The notes beneath the pieces are model-generated. The model was not told the origin of the DNA. It ran no database searches and saw only the letters and a list, made by a program, of their open reading frames with translations. Positions 44,370 to 52,705 of a stretch of 64,000 nucleotides of DNA are shown here, piece after piece (within the stretch, counting starts at the first letter, position 1; every line of letters begins with the position of its first letter). The translations under genes were made by a program, and so were the position numbers. Source of the DNA: Mahella australiensis 50-1 BON (GTDB lineage Bacteria; Bacillota; Clostridia; Mahellales; Mahellaceae). Location of the stretch: assembly GCF_000213255.1 (NCBI RefSeq), contig NC_015520.1, positions 1,012,001 through 1,076,000 on the forward strand, read 5' to 3'.

Positions 44370-45692
44370 TTAAAAGCGATAGGTGTCATTATCATGGGAC
44401 TTTTTTAGCGAATACAGCATCCATAATGCGGCCACTATTATAAGTACAAGACTTATCTGCCACCATGCCGATGATGTGGTACTGTTACTGTTTGCTGTGA
44501 CAAGCGGAGGAATTGCCTCCGCTTGTTTTATAGTTATGCTTTGTGGAGCTATCAAATTGGCCGAAGCTACCTTCTGTTTACCTATCATATAATCTACGCT
44601 ACCCACTACATCGCCTTCTTTTATCGGTGCCGTTATGGAAGATGGAAGATGTACGGACGGTTGAATGATTTCACTGACCTTAGGTACCATAACATCTATA
44701 TCTCGATCTAATACGGCTTCTATGCTTTCAGATGTTGATCCATTGGTGATATTTACTGTACCGAGCGGTGTCCCTTTAGTGGCTATTATCTTTCGAGCAA
44801 ATGCATTAAAGCCATAGTCCATGAGCGCTGCAGCATCTTTCCAAGCAACTGGTTTGCTTGGTTCACCCATCAATACGGCTATGAGCTCCGTACCGTTGTG
44901 TTGCGCTGATGCTACCAACGTATGATGTGCCTGGTTGGTATATCCGGTTTTTATGCCGGTAGCCCCTTTGTAATAATATTTGCTGTTTGGCTGTACGAAA
45001 AAGTTTATATTATCCCAGCGACGCTGATCCCCTCTTAAGGTTTTCGGTATATCAAGGTACAATGTGGTTGATACTATATCGCGAAATTTAGGTATGGTCA
45101 TGGCATGGCGTGCTATCATGGCCATATCGTAAGCAGTGGTATAGTGATTATCGTTGTGGAAACCGTGAGGATTAGCGAAATGGCTGTTTTTTGCTCCCCA
45201 TTCTTTAGCCTTTTGATTCATCAAGTTTACAAATTCGTCTGTAGTACCCGATATATGTTTGGCTATAGCTACCGCGGCATCATTGCCGGATATAAGCATA
45301 AGGCCGTATAGAAGCTGTTCTAAAGTGAATTGCTCACCTTTGTCCATGACGATAGCGCTGCTACCGGCTGGTATACCCAAAGAAGCCTCTTCATCTATAG
45401 TTACCACGTCTTTGAGATTTCCTTGTTCCAACGCAATGGCGGCGGTCAATATCTTGGTTATGCTGGCAGGATAAGCCTTTTGATCCGGATTTATGCTGTA
45501 TAGCGCATTGCCAGTCTTAGCGTCTATGAGAATGAGATTTTTAGCCGATACAGCAGGTGGCGACAAGACCGTGGCATCGTCAGCTAGTGTATCGTTCGAC
45601 GTTGGCTCGGCATATGCGACCGGGATATATGCCGCAAGTGCGAGTATGTATAATATAAGCATGGGTATGACAAGCAGCTTTTTCTTCATCAT
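44370..45692 (-). CDS. dacF: D-alanyl-D-alanine carboxypeptidase (PBP5/DacF type)
   Basis: 440 residues. Signal peptide to about AYA-28, active-site motifs S77-I-T-K80, S135-G-N137 and K248-T-G250, a beta-rich C-terminal domain, and a final membrane segment (about 407-427) plus a basic tail. Trims the terminal D-Ala of peptidoglycan stem peptides. GGAGGAG precedes the ATG. The upstream region is occupied from 45716 by a foldback repeat, so transcription must begin in or beyond the repeat. Which DacA/B/F paralogue it is cannot be decided. Confidence 0.92.
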   Translation of the reverse strand: MMKKKLLVIPMLILYILALAAYIPVAYAEPTSNDTLADDATVLSPPAVSAKNLILIDAKTGNALYSINPDQKAYPASITKILTAAIALEQGNLKDVVTIDEEASLGIPAGSSAIVMDKGEQFTLEQLLYGLMLISGNDAAVAIAKHISGTTDEFVNLMNQKAKEWGAKNSHFANPHGFHNDNHYTTAYDMAMIARHAMTIPKFRDIVSTTLYLDIPKTLRGDQRRWDNINFFVQPNSKYYYKGATGIKTGYTNQAHHTLVASAQHNGTELIAVLMGEPSKPVAWKDAAALMDYGFNAFARKIIATKGTPLGTVNITNGSTSESIEAVLDRDIDVMVPKVSEIIQPSVHLPSSITAPIKEGDVVGSVDYMIGKQKVASANLIAPQSITIKQAEAIPPLVTANSNSTTSSAWWQISLVLIIVAALWMLYSLKKSHDNDTYRF

Positions 45693-45715
45693 GCTCCTCC
45701 GTTATTGCTATTATG

Positions 45716-46071
45716 GTGACTGTTCAGGTATCTCACAGGCTTGGTAACTAATTAGCCTCTGTCTCATGTATTCCGGATATCGGTGAAACTAGAGCATTGC
45801 ATTGGTATATGTCTTTCGCAGTCTGAAGAATGTTTCGTGTATGCTTAACTGCTTGCTTCGTTCCGGCAGGCTAACGCCAGCAATTCGCGTCCATGCTCAG
45901 TGCTGGCTGGCCGGGCGTCCATGCCCGGCCTACGCCTGCCGTTCACTACGCTCGCAGAGCATACAGCGAAACGTTCTAAGGCCTGCTCCATACATATACC
46001 AATACGTCTGCTATCTTTGTATGAGGCTAATTGTTACCGTCGCCTACGTGCAACGGTACCTGAATAGTCAT
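45716..46071. repeat. Foldback repeat copy 2 (356 bp, full length)
   Basis: Ends GTGACTGTTCAGGTA and, inverted, ATGACTATTCAGGTAC (46071-46056). Nested inverted pairs follow inward: 45743-45758 with 46022-46037; 45803-45846 with 45958-46001; CGGCAGGC (45864-45871) with GCCTGCCG (45934-45941); and two apical hairpins, GCCAGCA/TGCTGGC (45876-45882, 45901-45907) and GGCCGGGC/GCCCGGCC (45909-45916, 45923-45930). The whole element can fold into a long arm with a branched GC-rich tip. No credible gene inside. Sister of the shorter copy at 31350-31553. Confidence 0.88.
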
Positions 46072-46243
46072 ATTATACATAATAGTATAACAGAAATCGC
46101 ATGATTTTTGGAGAGAAATTTTTACCTATCAATATTTTTTGTTATAAATGAACGTTAATGAAACAGTCGTATGGTCAGGATAAAATGCGTCGAAAGAAAG
46201 TATAATAAATATATGATATTTTGCGCACGCAGGGAGGAATAAT
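46072..46243. other. Intergenic region before the small paralogue pair
   Basis: AT-rich, about 170 bases; TATAAT occurs at 46201-46206 and may be the -10 of the promoter for the next operon, but no convincing -35 is seen. No ORF. Confidence 0.3.
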
Positions 46244-46483
46244 ATGGCAACAGTGCATCAATTATACGATAAACGCCTCTATAAGCTAAAAAAGGCCGAG
46301 AAAGTGGCCGCGCATATGATAGGCAAAAAGATAACCGATGTACGTTCTATAGGCAAAGAGGAATTCGCTATAGAATTGGATGATAGTAGCAACGTTATAT
46401 TCGAAAGGGATGGTAAAGGCGATATAGAATGCCGTTGGCAACGCATTTTTAGAGAGGAAAACGATGATGGGTACAATGGATAA
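46244..46483 (+). CDS. Small protein of unknown function, paralogue A
   Basis: 79 residues: a basic N-terminal helix (YDKRLYKLKKAEKVAAHM) then a beta-rich part GKKITDVRSIGKEEFAIELDDSSNVIFERDGKGDIECRW. GGGAGG precedes the ATG. The second half resembles the next small gene (GKTIVGVKILSKDGIVLFFDDESRAHIDMGNGEI), so the two look like an old tandem duplication. Family not recognised. It forms an operon with paralogue B and a glycosyltransferase. Confidence 0.72.
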   Translation: MATVHQLYDKRLYKLKKAEKVAAHMIGKKITDVRSIGKEEFAIELDDSSNVIFERDGKGDIECRWQRIFREENDDGYNG

Positions 46484-46640
46484 TCAGAAACAATTGGAGG
46501 GGAAAACCATCGTAGGCGTGAAAATATTAAGTAAAGATGGAATCGTGCTTTTTTTCGATGATGAAAGCCGAGCACATATAGATATGGGAAACGGCGAGAT
46601 CAAGTACATGTGCAAAGGCAGGGAGGAAGCGCGTCGATGA
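46464..46640 (+). CDS. Small protein of unknown function, paralogue B
   Basis: 58 residues from ATG 46464 (or 56 kept residues from 46467 plus start), after GAGAGG. It overlaps the end of paralogue A by 20 bases in another frame and its TGA overlaps the glycosyltransferase ATG. Sequence: LEGKTIVGVKILSKDGIVLF, then FDDESRAHIDMGNGEIKY and a Lys/Arg-rich tail. Pattern-level similarity to paralogue A (GK-x-I-x-x-V, DD-x-S, G-x-G-x-I) supports that it is coding. Confidence 0.68.
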   Translation: MMGTMDNQKQLEGKTIVGVKILSKDGIVLFFDDESRAHIDMGNGEIKYMCKGREEARR

Positions 46641-47860
46641 AGGTTCTTATGCTTGCCTGGGAATACCCGCCGCGCAGCGTGGGCGGTATATCAAGTCATG
46701 TTTATGATTTGTCCCACCATATGGCTAAGATGGGACATACGGTCTATGTGATAACTTGTAACGACAATACCCTTAAAGAGTTTGAAGAGGATAAGGGTGT
46801 ATATGTATATCGCGTTTGCCCATATAATATAACCACCAACAACTTTATAGATTGGGTGTTTCATTTGAATATGGCAGCACTAGAGCGTGCTACGCAGCTT
46901 TTAAACGATGGGCTGGATATCGATATAATACATGTGCATGACTGGCTTATGGCATTCTGTGGTAGAGCGCTTAAACATGTATATGGCAAACCGCTGATAG
47001 TTACCATTCATGCCAGCGAATATGGGCGCAATAACGGCTTGCACAATGATATGCAACGCTATATAAGCAACGTGGAGTGGTGGTTGACTTATGAGGCGTG
47101 GCGTGTCATATGCTGCAGCAATTATATGAAAGATGAACTCAGGTTTGTGTTCCAACTGCCAGAGGATAAAATACGTATATTGCCCAATGGCGTAGACATA
47201 GAACAATTGTCTGTAGACGGCGATATAAGCGATTTTCGCTTGAGATACGCGGCACCCGACCAGCGCATAATATGCTTTGTGGGGCGATTGGTACGCGAGA
47301 AGGGCGTAGATACGCTCATAACAGCGGCTCCAGCAGTGCTGTCCAGGCATCCTGAGGTAAAGTTTGTTATAGCCGGAAATGGGCCTTATGAAGATGCGCT
47401 GAGGAGAATGACGTGGGACAGGGGCCTGTATGAGAAGGTCCAGTTTACCGGTTACGTGGACAAGCAGACGCGCAATAAATTATATAAGTCGTCTGATATA
47501 GCGGTTTTTCCGAGCCTCTATGAGCCTTTTGGTATAGTGGCGCTGGAGGCCATGGCTGCCCGCGTGCCAGTAGTGGTATCCGATGTCGGAGGATTATCCG
47601 AGATAGTAGTGGACGGAGTAGACGGTTATAAAGTGCCACCAGGCAATGCCGGAGCTTTGGCAGATAGCATATTGAGCCTGCTGGATAACCCGTCTATGGC
47701 ATCGAGAATGTGCCAAAAGGCTTTTTATAAAGTTCAGGAGGCATATAATTGGGATATGATAGCTTCTGCTACCATAAAAGTGTATAAAGAGGTATTGCAC
47801 GAGAATAAACGTACTTCGAAGAAAGCGCCTGTTTCTTCTTTACCGTATATTAGTATTTGA
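46637..47860 (+). CDS. GT4-family glycosyltransferase (glycogen-synthase-like)
   Basis: 407 residues. N-terminal KVLMLAWEYPPRSVGGISSHVYDLSHHMAKMGH with the glycine-rich acceptor loop, and C-terminal GRLVREKGVDTLI, PSLYEPFGIVALEAMAARVPVV (E-x7-E motif). Retaining GT-B transferase using a nucleotide sugar; glycogen or an envelope glycan are both possible. The ATG 46637 follows GGAGG and overlaps paralogue B; an upstream frame opening at 46610 has no ribosome binding site. It overlaps convergent nadE by 11 bases. Confidence 0.9.
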   Translation: MKVLMLAWEYPPRSVGGISSHVYDLSHHMAKMGHTVYVITCNDNTLKEFEEDKGVYVYRVCPYNITTNNFIDWVFHLNMAALERATQLLNDGLDIDIIHVHDWLMAFCGRALKHVYGKPLIVTIHASEYGRNNGLHNDMQRYISNVEWWLTYEAWRVICCSNYMKDELRFVFQLPEDKIRILPNGVDIEQLSVDGDISDFRLRYAAPDQRIICFVGRLVREKGVDTLITAAPAVLSRHPEVKFVIAGNGPYEDALRRMTWDRGLYEKVQFTGYVDKQTRNKLYKSSDIAVFPSLYEPFGIVALEAMAARVPVVVSDVGGLSEIVVDGVDGYKVPPGNAGALADSILSLLDNPSMASRMCQKAFYKVQEAYNWDMIASATIKVYKEVLHENKRTSKKAPVSSLPYISI

Positions 47861-48788
47861 TATCATCGGGCAGAGATGATATAAATGGCTGCGGTGGAAG
47901 ATTGCGCATATGCTCCGATAGTTGCACAAGGCGCTTTATATAAGCTATAGTCGCAGGATCGACTTCAGCCTCTTGTGCTATATCCTGTTCATCCATGGAT
48001 AATGCAATGCCCATAAGCACAATATCGAGTTTGTCATAGCTTATGCGCATAGCCTGTTCATCAGTGAGTCCGGGCATGAGATCCGGGGTGGGAGCTTTAT
48101 CGATAATTCTATCAGGTATCAATAAGTATCGCGCCAATTGCTTCACTTGTGTCTTATATAGATCGGCTATAGGATCGATATCCGATGCGCTGTCGCCATA
48201 TTTTACAAAGAAACCGGTCATCTTTTCGCTTTTGTTACAGGTGCCAAGTATGAGGAGGTTGTCCATCTCGCCATAAAAATAAAGCAGTACCATGCGTACT
48301 CTATGTTTTATGCGATAATAGGCTATGTGCTTTTGGAGCTCGGATTGGCCTACCCCGCCTTTTAGCGTCTTAAGAAATGTGGGTTCTTCTTCAGTGGAAT
48401 ATTGATGGTATTTTTGAGTAACGTAGTGTTCCTGTATAGGACGCGGTATAAACATCGGAGAGGGTTCCAGGCCGTATACTCCTATTTTTTTAAGCAGTGG
48501 CGTAAGGTTTATTTCCTTCATCGATAAGCCGAGTATCTCGGCTATGAGGCAGGCGTCATCGTAGCTTTGCTTGGAACTGTCTCTTTCGGGCATAAACAAC
48601 GCTTGCACGTTTGCTTTGCCGATAGCCCTTACGGCAAGGTATGCCACCAGCGCTGAGTCCAATCCACCGCTTAGGCCTAATATGCAACCTTCTCTTTGCC
48701 AATCGGTCATAATATTTTTAATGAAGTCCTCTATTTGACAGCACACTTTTTCCTTATCGGCTATTTCTAATCTTTCTTTTATACCCAT
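47850..48788 (-). CDS. nadE: NAD+ synthase
   Basis: 312 residues. N-type ATP pyrophosphatase with the PP-loop S40-G-G-L-D-S45, LILGTCNKSEKMTGFFVKYGD and PTPDLMPGLTDEQAM. No glutaminase domain, so it is probably ammonia-dependent, though glutamine use by partner is possible. Converts deamido-NAD to NAD. Convergent with the glycosyltransferase and divergent from the LCP gene. Confidence 0.94.
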   Translation of the reverse strand: MGIKERLEIADKEKVCCQIEDFIKNIMTDWQREGCILGLSGGLDSALVAYLAVRAIGKANVQALFMPERDSSKQSYDDACLIAEILGLSMKEINLTPLLKKIGVYGLEPSPMFIPRPIQEHYVTQKYHQYSTEEEPTFLKTLKGGVGQSELQKHIAYYRIKHRVRMVLLYFYGEMDNLLILGTCNKSEKMTGFFVKYGDSASDIDPIADLYKTQVKQLARYLLIPDRIIDKAPTPDLMPGLTDEQAMRISYDKLDIVLMGIALSMDEQDIAQEAEVDPATIAYIKRLVQLSEHMRNLPPQPFISSLPDDIKY

Positions 48789-48933
48789 GGCAGCGTCATC
48801 CTTTCCAAGCCAATATCTGTTACAATAATATATCTATTTTCATTTTTTTGCAATTATAAAATATTAAGCGTGGCTATTCAGCTCGAAAAATGTAAATTTT
48901 TTATTTCTTCCATACAATATTCCACTGTTTCTA

Positions 48934-48942
48934 TGTTATAAT
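48934..48942 (+). promoter_or_regulatory. Extended -10 promoter of the LCP gene
   Basis: TGTTATAAT at 48934-48942, identical to the sites before rqcH and yicC; -35 weak. Confidence 0.5.
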
Positions 48943-48988
48943 TTGAGTGAGTTATACAGTTTCATTTTGTGCGAAAGAGGGAGAGGAT

Positions 48989-49990
48989 ATGTCTAAGGAT
49001 AAACAAAAGAAGAGAGGCTGCCTTAGTAAAGCGCTGCTTATATTGGGGATTGTAGTGCTGTTTATCGTCGGCGGGATTATAGGGTATAGCTATATGATGT
49101 TAAACAGTGTTGAACAGACAAAACTTGATGATAAAGATCTCGGCATTACAGAATATAAGCCGCCTGAGTCTTCTGATAATAATGTGGTTCAGCCAGCACC
49201 TGAATACAATGTAATCAATATAGCATTGTTTGGTATAGACAGCAGAGACCCAGATCAGACGGGTCGGTCGGATACCATGATGATAGCTTCTGTCGATAAG
49301 AAAAATAAAAAGGTAAAGTTGACGTCGCTTATGCGCGATATGTACGTAGATATACCAGGTCACGGAGGCGACAGGATGAATCATGCTTACGCTTATGGAG
49401 GTCCGGCGTTGGCCATAAAAACTATAAACACTAATTTTAAGATGGATATAAGCGATTATGTGACTGTGGATTTTTTTAATCTCCCCAAGATAATCGATGA
49501 ACTCGGTGGGGTGGATATAGATGTTAAATCCAGTGAGATTAAGCTTTTAAACTCATATTTGGATGGAATAAATAAATTAAGTGGGGGCAAGCCGTCGCCC
49601 AATTTAACAAAACCCGGAATGCAGAGGCTGGATGGGCGCCAGGCCCTTGCGTATTCGCGCATACGCTATGTCGGTAACGGTGATTATGAGCGTACTGAAA
49701 GGCAAAGGCGTGTCATGGAGGCTTTATTCCAGAGGGTAAAGAAAGCAGGCCCGATTCAATTGCCGGGTATGGTAGCCAGTATATTACAGTATTGCGAAAC
49801 CAGTTTATCAAAAGGCGAGATTTTGGAACTAGGCCTAGCCGTGCTAAGCTTTGGCGATGTATCCATGCAACAATATCGATTGCCGGTCGACGGCACATTT
49901 AAGAGCCAAAATATCCGAGGCATGGCCGTATTAGTGCCGGATATAGAGAAGAATACGCAACTCTTGCATGAGTTCATATACGAAAAATGA
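48989..49990 (+). CDS. LytR-CpsA-Psr (LCP) family ligase
   Basis: 333 residues. Short basic head, membrane segment at about 14-34 (ALLILGIVVLFIVGGIIGY), then the LCP domain: INIALFGIDSRDPDQTGRSDTMMI, LTSLMRDMYVDIPGHG, DRMNHAYAYGGP, ALAYSRIRYVGNGDYERTERQRRVM with the Arg/Asp residues that hold polyprenyl pyrophosphate. Attaches wall polymers to peptidoglycan. ATG 48989 follows GGGAGAGG; an upstream in-frame GTG (48947) is too close to the promoter. Confidence 0.93.
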   Translation: MSKDKQKKRGCLSKALLILGIVVLFIVGGIIGYSYMMLNSVEQTKLDDKDLGITEYKPPESSDNNVVQPAPEYNVINIALFGIDSRDPDQTGRSDTMMIASVDKKNKKVKLTSLMRDMYVDIPGHGGDRMNHAYAYGGPALAIKTINTNFKMDISDYVTVDFFNLPKIIDELGGVDIDVKSSEIKLLNSYLDGINKLSGGKPSPNLTKPGMQRLDGRQALAYSRIRYVGNGDYERTERQRRVMEALFQRVKKAGPIQLPGMVASILQYCETSLSKGEILELGLAVLSFGDVSMQQYRLPVDGTFKSQNIRGMAVLVPDIEKNTQLLHEFIYEK

Positions 49991-50074
49991 CAAAAAGCGG
50001 AATCAATGATGTTCAGTTCTTTTGATTATAAAGTTAATGCTAAATGGGTAAATTAACTGAGCGGAGTTGATGTT

Positions 50075-50380
50075 ATGGCCGATGAGGATAAAGATGCTAT
50101 AAAAAAATTGGATGAGCGATTGACAGAGTTTATAAAACAGATGGAGTCTATGAAAGTGGCGGAATATATGGAATATCTAAATGACCGGCGGAAGATCTTT
50201 TGGTCAAATTTTATGGCTGGTCTCTGGCGCGGCTTGGGTATGGCCATAGGTTTTACCATTTTGGCAGCTGTAATATTATATATACTGCAAAAATTGGTTG
50301 TATTAAATCTGCCCTATATAGGCCAATTTATATCCGATATAGTTAGAATAGTACAACAGAACATGGAGGGACCGCGGTGA
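50075..50380 (+). CDS. DUF5665 small membrane protein
   Basis: 101 residues. N-terminal acidic and amphipathic helix (LDERLTEFIKQMESMKVAEYMEYL), RRKIFWSNFMAGLWRGLGMAIGFTILAAVILYILQKL with one membrane segment, and a short tail. It matches the DUF5665 layout found in spore-forming Firmicutes; no function known. GCGGAG precedes the ATG. The TraR/DksA gene follows at once. Confidence 0.78.
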   Translation: MADEDKDAIKKLDERLTEFIKQMESMKVAEYMEYLNDRRKIFWSNFMAGLWRGLGMAIGFTILAAVILYILQKLVVLNLPYIGQFISDIVRIVQQNMEGPR

Positions 50381-50381
50381 T

Positions 50382-51038
50382 ATGAGGAACAGAGGGTTAC
50401 AGCATTTTAAGAGCCTATTGCTTAAGGAGCGCAGCAAGGCTATGGATACACTAGAACTTATGGATAAGAATAACTTTAATACTTCTTTGCGCGATAGCAT
50501 AGAGGAATTGTCCACATACGATAATCATCCAGCCGATATAGCCACCGAAACCTTTCAAATGGAGGAGGCTATGGCATTAAAGCAGAACCAGCGTCTTGTG
50601 ATACAGCGTATAGATGATGCGTTAAAACGCATAAACGACGGCACTTACGGAGTGTGTCAGCGATGTGGCAAAGCTATAGACAGTTCCAGGCTTGAGGTTT
50701 TGCCGTACGCCGAATTATGCATAAGTTGCCAGCAAAATGATCGTCCGGATATAGATGAACTGCATCATGATCGACCGGTGGAAGAGCAACTGCTAGGTTC
50801 ATACTACGGTTATGGTGTGGCCGACAGAGATGACCGCATAGGCTTTGACGGCGAGGACTCATGGCAGGCGGTGGCCAGATATAATCAAGTACCCAATGAT
50901 CCCAGTTATAGCACAGGTGACCAGCAAGGTGTATTTGATGAAAACGATAGAGGAATAGTACAGCGGGTAGATAAAACAATAAATGGGGATTATGAGGAAC
51001 AATTGTCCGAGGAAGGCAACGATATTCCAGATAGATGA
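50382..51038 (+). CDS. TraR/DksA-type zinc-finger protein (YteA family)
   Basis: 218 residues. N-terminal coiled coil (about 1-85), the C4 zinc finger CQRCGKAIDSSRLEVLPYAELCISC at about 91-115, and a long acidic C-terminal tail of roughly 100 residues typical of the sporulation-related YteA group. DksA-like proteins insert into the RNA polymerase secondary channel; for YteA this is not proven. It starts one base after the DUF5665 gene ends. Confidence 0.88.
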   Translation: MRNRGLQHFKSLLLKERSKAMDTLELMDKNNFNTSLRDSIEELSTYDNHPADIATETFQMEEAMALKQNQRLVIQRIDDALKRINDGTYGVCQRCGKAIDSSRLEVLPYAELCISCQQNDRPDIDELHHDRPVEEQLLGSYYGYGVADRDDRIGFDGEDSWQAVARYNQVPNDPSYSTGDQQGVFDENDRGIVQRVDKTINGDYEEQLSEEGNDIPDR

Positions 51039-51082
51039 GCCATGTGGTATAATTATTAAAATGCTGTAGAGGGGGTATACCT

Positions 51083-51547
51083 TTGTTTCAATTGTTGATA
51101 GCTGCCGTTGTAGTGGTAGCCGATCAAATAACTAAGTACTTGATGACGTCTATATTGCTTCAGCGGCCGGGACATACCATTCCGTTAGTGGACGGTGTCC
51201 TTCATTTCACATATGCTGAAAATAAAGGTGCTGCTTTCAGTATACTGCAGAATCAGCGTTGGTTGTTTATATCGCTGACTGTCTTGGTATGCGCTGTTAT
51301 CGTATATGCTGTACTTGCTCGTCCGAACATGCCTTTAATGCTTAAGATAAGTCTTGGGCTTATACTGGGCGGAGCGGTGGGCAATCTCATAGACCGTATA
51401 CGGTTGGGTTATGTCGTAGATTTCATAGATTTTCGTATTATAAATTATCCGATATTCAATGTGGCTGATTCTGCAGTAGTAATAGGCACTATATTATTTG
51501 GATATTATGTAATTTTCGTAAGCGATGCTAAAAAGTCGATGGTGTAA
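51083..51547 (+). CDS. lspA: Lipoprotein signal peptidase II
   Basis: 154 residues, four membrane segments. Catalytic aspartates lie in GGAVGNLIDRIRLGYVVDFIDF and FNVADSAVVIG; ENKGAAFSI is the conserved loop. Removes signal peptides from diacylated prolipoproteins. The start is TTG after GAGGGGG. lspA-rluD pairing is standard. Confidence 0.95.
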   Translation: MFQLLIAAVVVVADQITKYLMTSILLQRPGHTIPLVDGVLHFTYAENKGAAFSILQNQRWLFISLTVLVCAVIVYAVLARPNMPLMLKISLGLILGGAVGNLIDRIRLGYVVDFIDFRIINYPIFNVADSAVVIGTILFGYYVIFVSDAKKSMV

Positions 51548-51554
51548 AACGATT

Positions 51555-52469
51555 ATGGATGAATATACGCTTTGCGTGACTTCAGATAAGGCTGACCAAC
51601 GCTTAGATACATTCCTGGCTGAAAGTTTCGAACAATGGACACGATCGCATATACAAAACCTTATAAAAAACGGCAATATAACAGTAAACGGCCAGCATAT
51701 AAAGAGCGGTTATAAACTAAAGGATGGCGATATCATAAAAGTAGAGGTTCCCGAGTTGCGGCCGATCGATATACAGCCTGAAGATATACCTTTGAATATA
51801 TTATATGAGGATGAAGATATAATAGTCATAAATAAGCCTCAGGGTATGGTGGTCCATCCGGCTGCCGGAAATTACAGCGCTACACTGGTAAATGCGCTGC
51901 TTGCCCATTGTAAGGACCTTTCAGGCATAAACGGTGAAATACGTCCTGGTATAGTACATCGTATAGATAAGGATACATCAGGGGTGCTGGTCGTAGCCAA
52001 AAATGATATGGCTCATGTCGCTCTAGCTCAGCAGATAAAGGAAAAGACAGCGATAAGGAAATATGTAGCATTGCTCGAAGGAGATATAAAGGAAGACACG
52101 GGCGTTATAAATGCCCCTATAGCCCGCCATCCAACCGATAGGAAGAAGATGGCTGTTGTGAGTGGAGGGCGCAGTGCCGTAACGCATTTTAAGGTTTTAG
52201 AAAGATTCGGTCGTTATACGCTCATAGAGGCTCGCCTGGAGACCGGACGAACTCATCAGATACGCGTTCATATGGCCTATATAGGCCATCCTGTAGTAGG
52301 GGATCCAGTATACGGCTATAGAAAACAAGCCTTTGCGTTGAAGGGGCAGCTCTTGCATGCACAATACCTGGGCTTTGTTCATCCGAGAACGGGACGATAT
52401 ATGGAGTTTTGCGCGCCTCTGCCTGATTATTTTGTCGATATAATCGACAAATTGAGGCAAATGCAATAA
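51555..52469 (+). CDS. rluD: RluD-family 23S rRNA pseudouridine synthase
   Basis: 304 residues. S4 RNA-binding domain (about 14-70) then catalytic domain with HRIDKDTSG (Asp138) and ETGRTHQIRVHM. Makes pseudouridines in helix 69-type sites of 23S rRNA (by homology; specificity among RluA/D types unproved). ATG 51555 gives the normal family N-terminus; an in-frame ATG at 51525 would overlap lspA. Confidence 0.93.
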   Translation: MDEYTLCVTSDKADQRLDTFLAESFEQWTRSHIQNLIKNGNITVNGQHIKSGYKLKDGDIIKVEVPELRPIDIQPEDIPLNILYEDEDIIVINKPQGMVVHPAAGNYSATLVNALLAHCKDLSGINGEIRPGIVHRIDKDTSGVLVVAKNDMAHVALAQQIKEKTAIRKYVALLEGDIKEDTGVINAPIARHPTDRKKMAVVSGGRSAVTHFKVLERFGRYTLIEARLETGRTHQIRVHMAYIGHPVVGDPVYGYRKQAFALKGQLLHAQYLGFVHPRTGRYMEFCAPLPDYFVDIIDKLRQMQ

Positions 52470-52480
52470 ATTTATGGAGG

Positions 52481-52585
52481 GTGAATCTTTTTATTGGGTC
52501 GGTGACATTAGAATCTATGGATGATTTGGAGGAGCAAATAAATGCTGTTATAGCTTCGGATGGCATATATAAAATTGTGTTTTGA
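52481..52585 (+). CDS. Possible tiny protein after rluD
   Basis: A 34-codon frame ending TGA 52583-52585, acidic and helical (SVTLESMDDLEEQINAVIAS). A GGAGGGTG sits at its head, but the in-frame GTG (52481) overlaps that site, leaving GTG 52502 or a non-standard start. No family recognised. It could equally be chance. Confidence 0.25.
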   Translation: MNLFIGSVTLESMDDLEEQINAVIASDGIYKIVF

Positions 52586-52591
52586 ACGGGC

Positions 52592-52620
52592 TTGCAAATA
52601 GTGCTAACTCGTGATATACT
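52592..52620 (+). promoter_or_regulatory. Promoter of the rimP-nusA-infB operon
   Basis: TTGCAA (52592-52597), 17 bases, TATACT (52615-52620) with TGA just before the -10. Confidence 0.7.
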
Positions 52621-52655
52621 GATTTAAGAAAAACGTAAATAGATGGCTTGACTAG

Positions 52656-52677
52656 AAGAGTGGGGAAACCCACTCTT
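52656..52677 (+). promoter_or_regulatory. Leader hairpin with GAAA tetraloop (NusA-autoregulation candidate)
   Basis: A perfect 9-bp stem AAGAGTGGG / CCCACTCTT closed by GAAA, about 30 bases into the transcript and before rimP. B. subtilis controls this operon by NusA-dependent termination in the leader; a hairpin with a poor T-tract (TTTAATATT) at the same place fits that model. Confidence 0.55.
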
Positions 52678-52705
52678 TAATATTGGCGATTTGGAGGTCG
52701 GTAAA

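Noticed and set aside
45802-46104. 100-aa frame within the longer foldback repeat
   Set aside because: It runs through the inverted repeats and past the element end, has no ribosome binding site and is not kept in the shorter copy.
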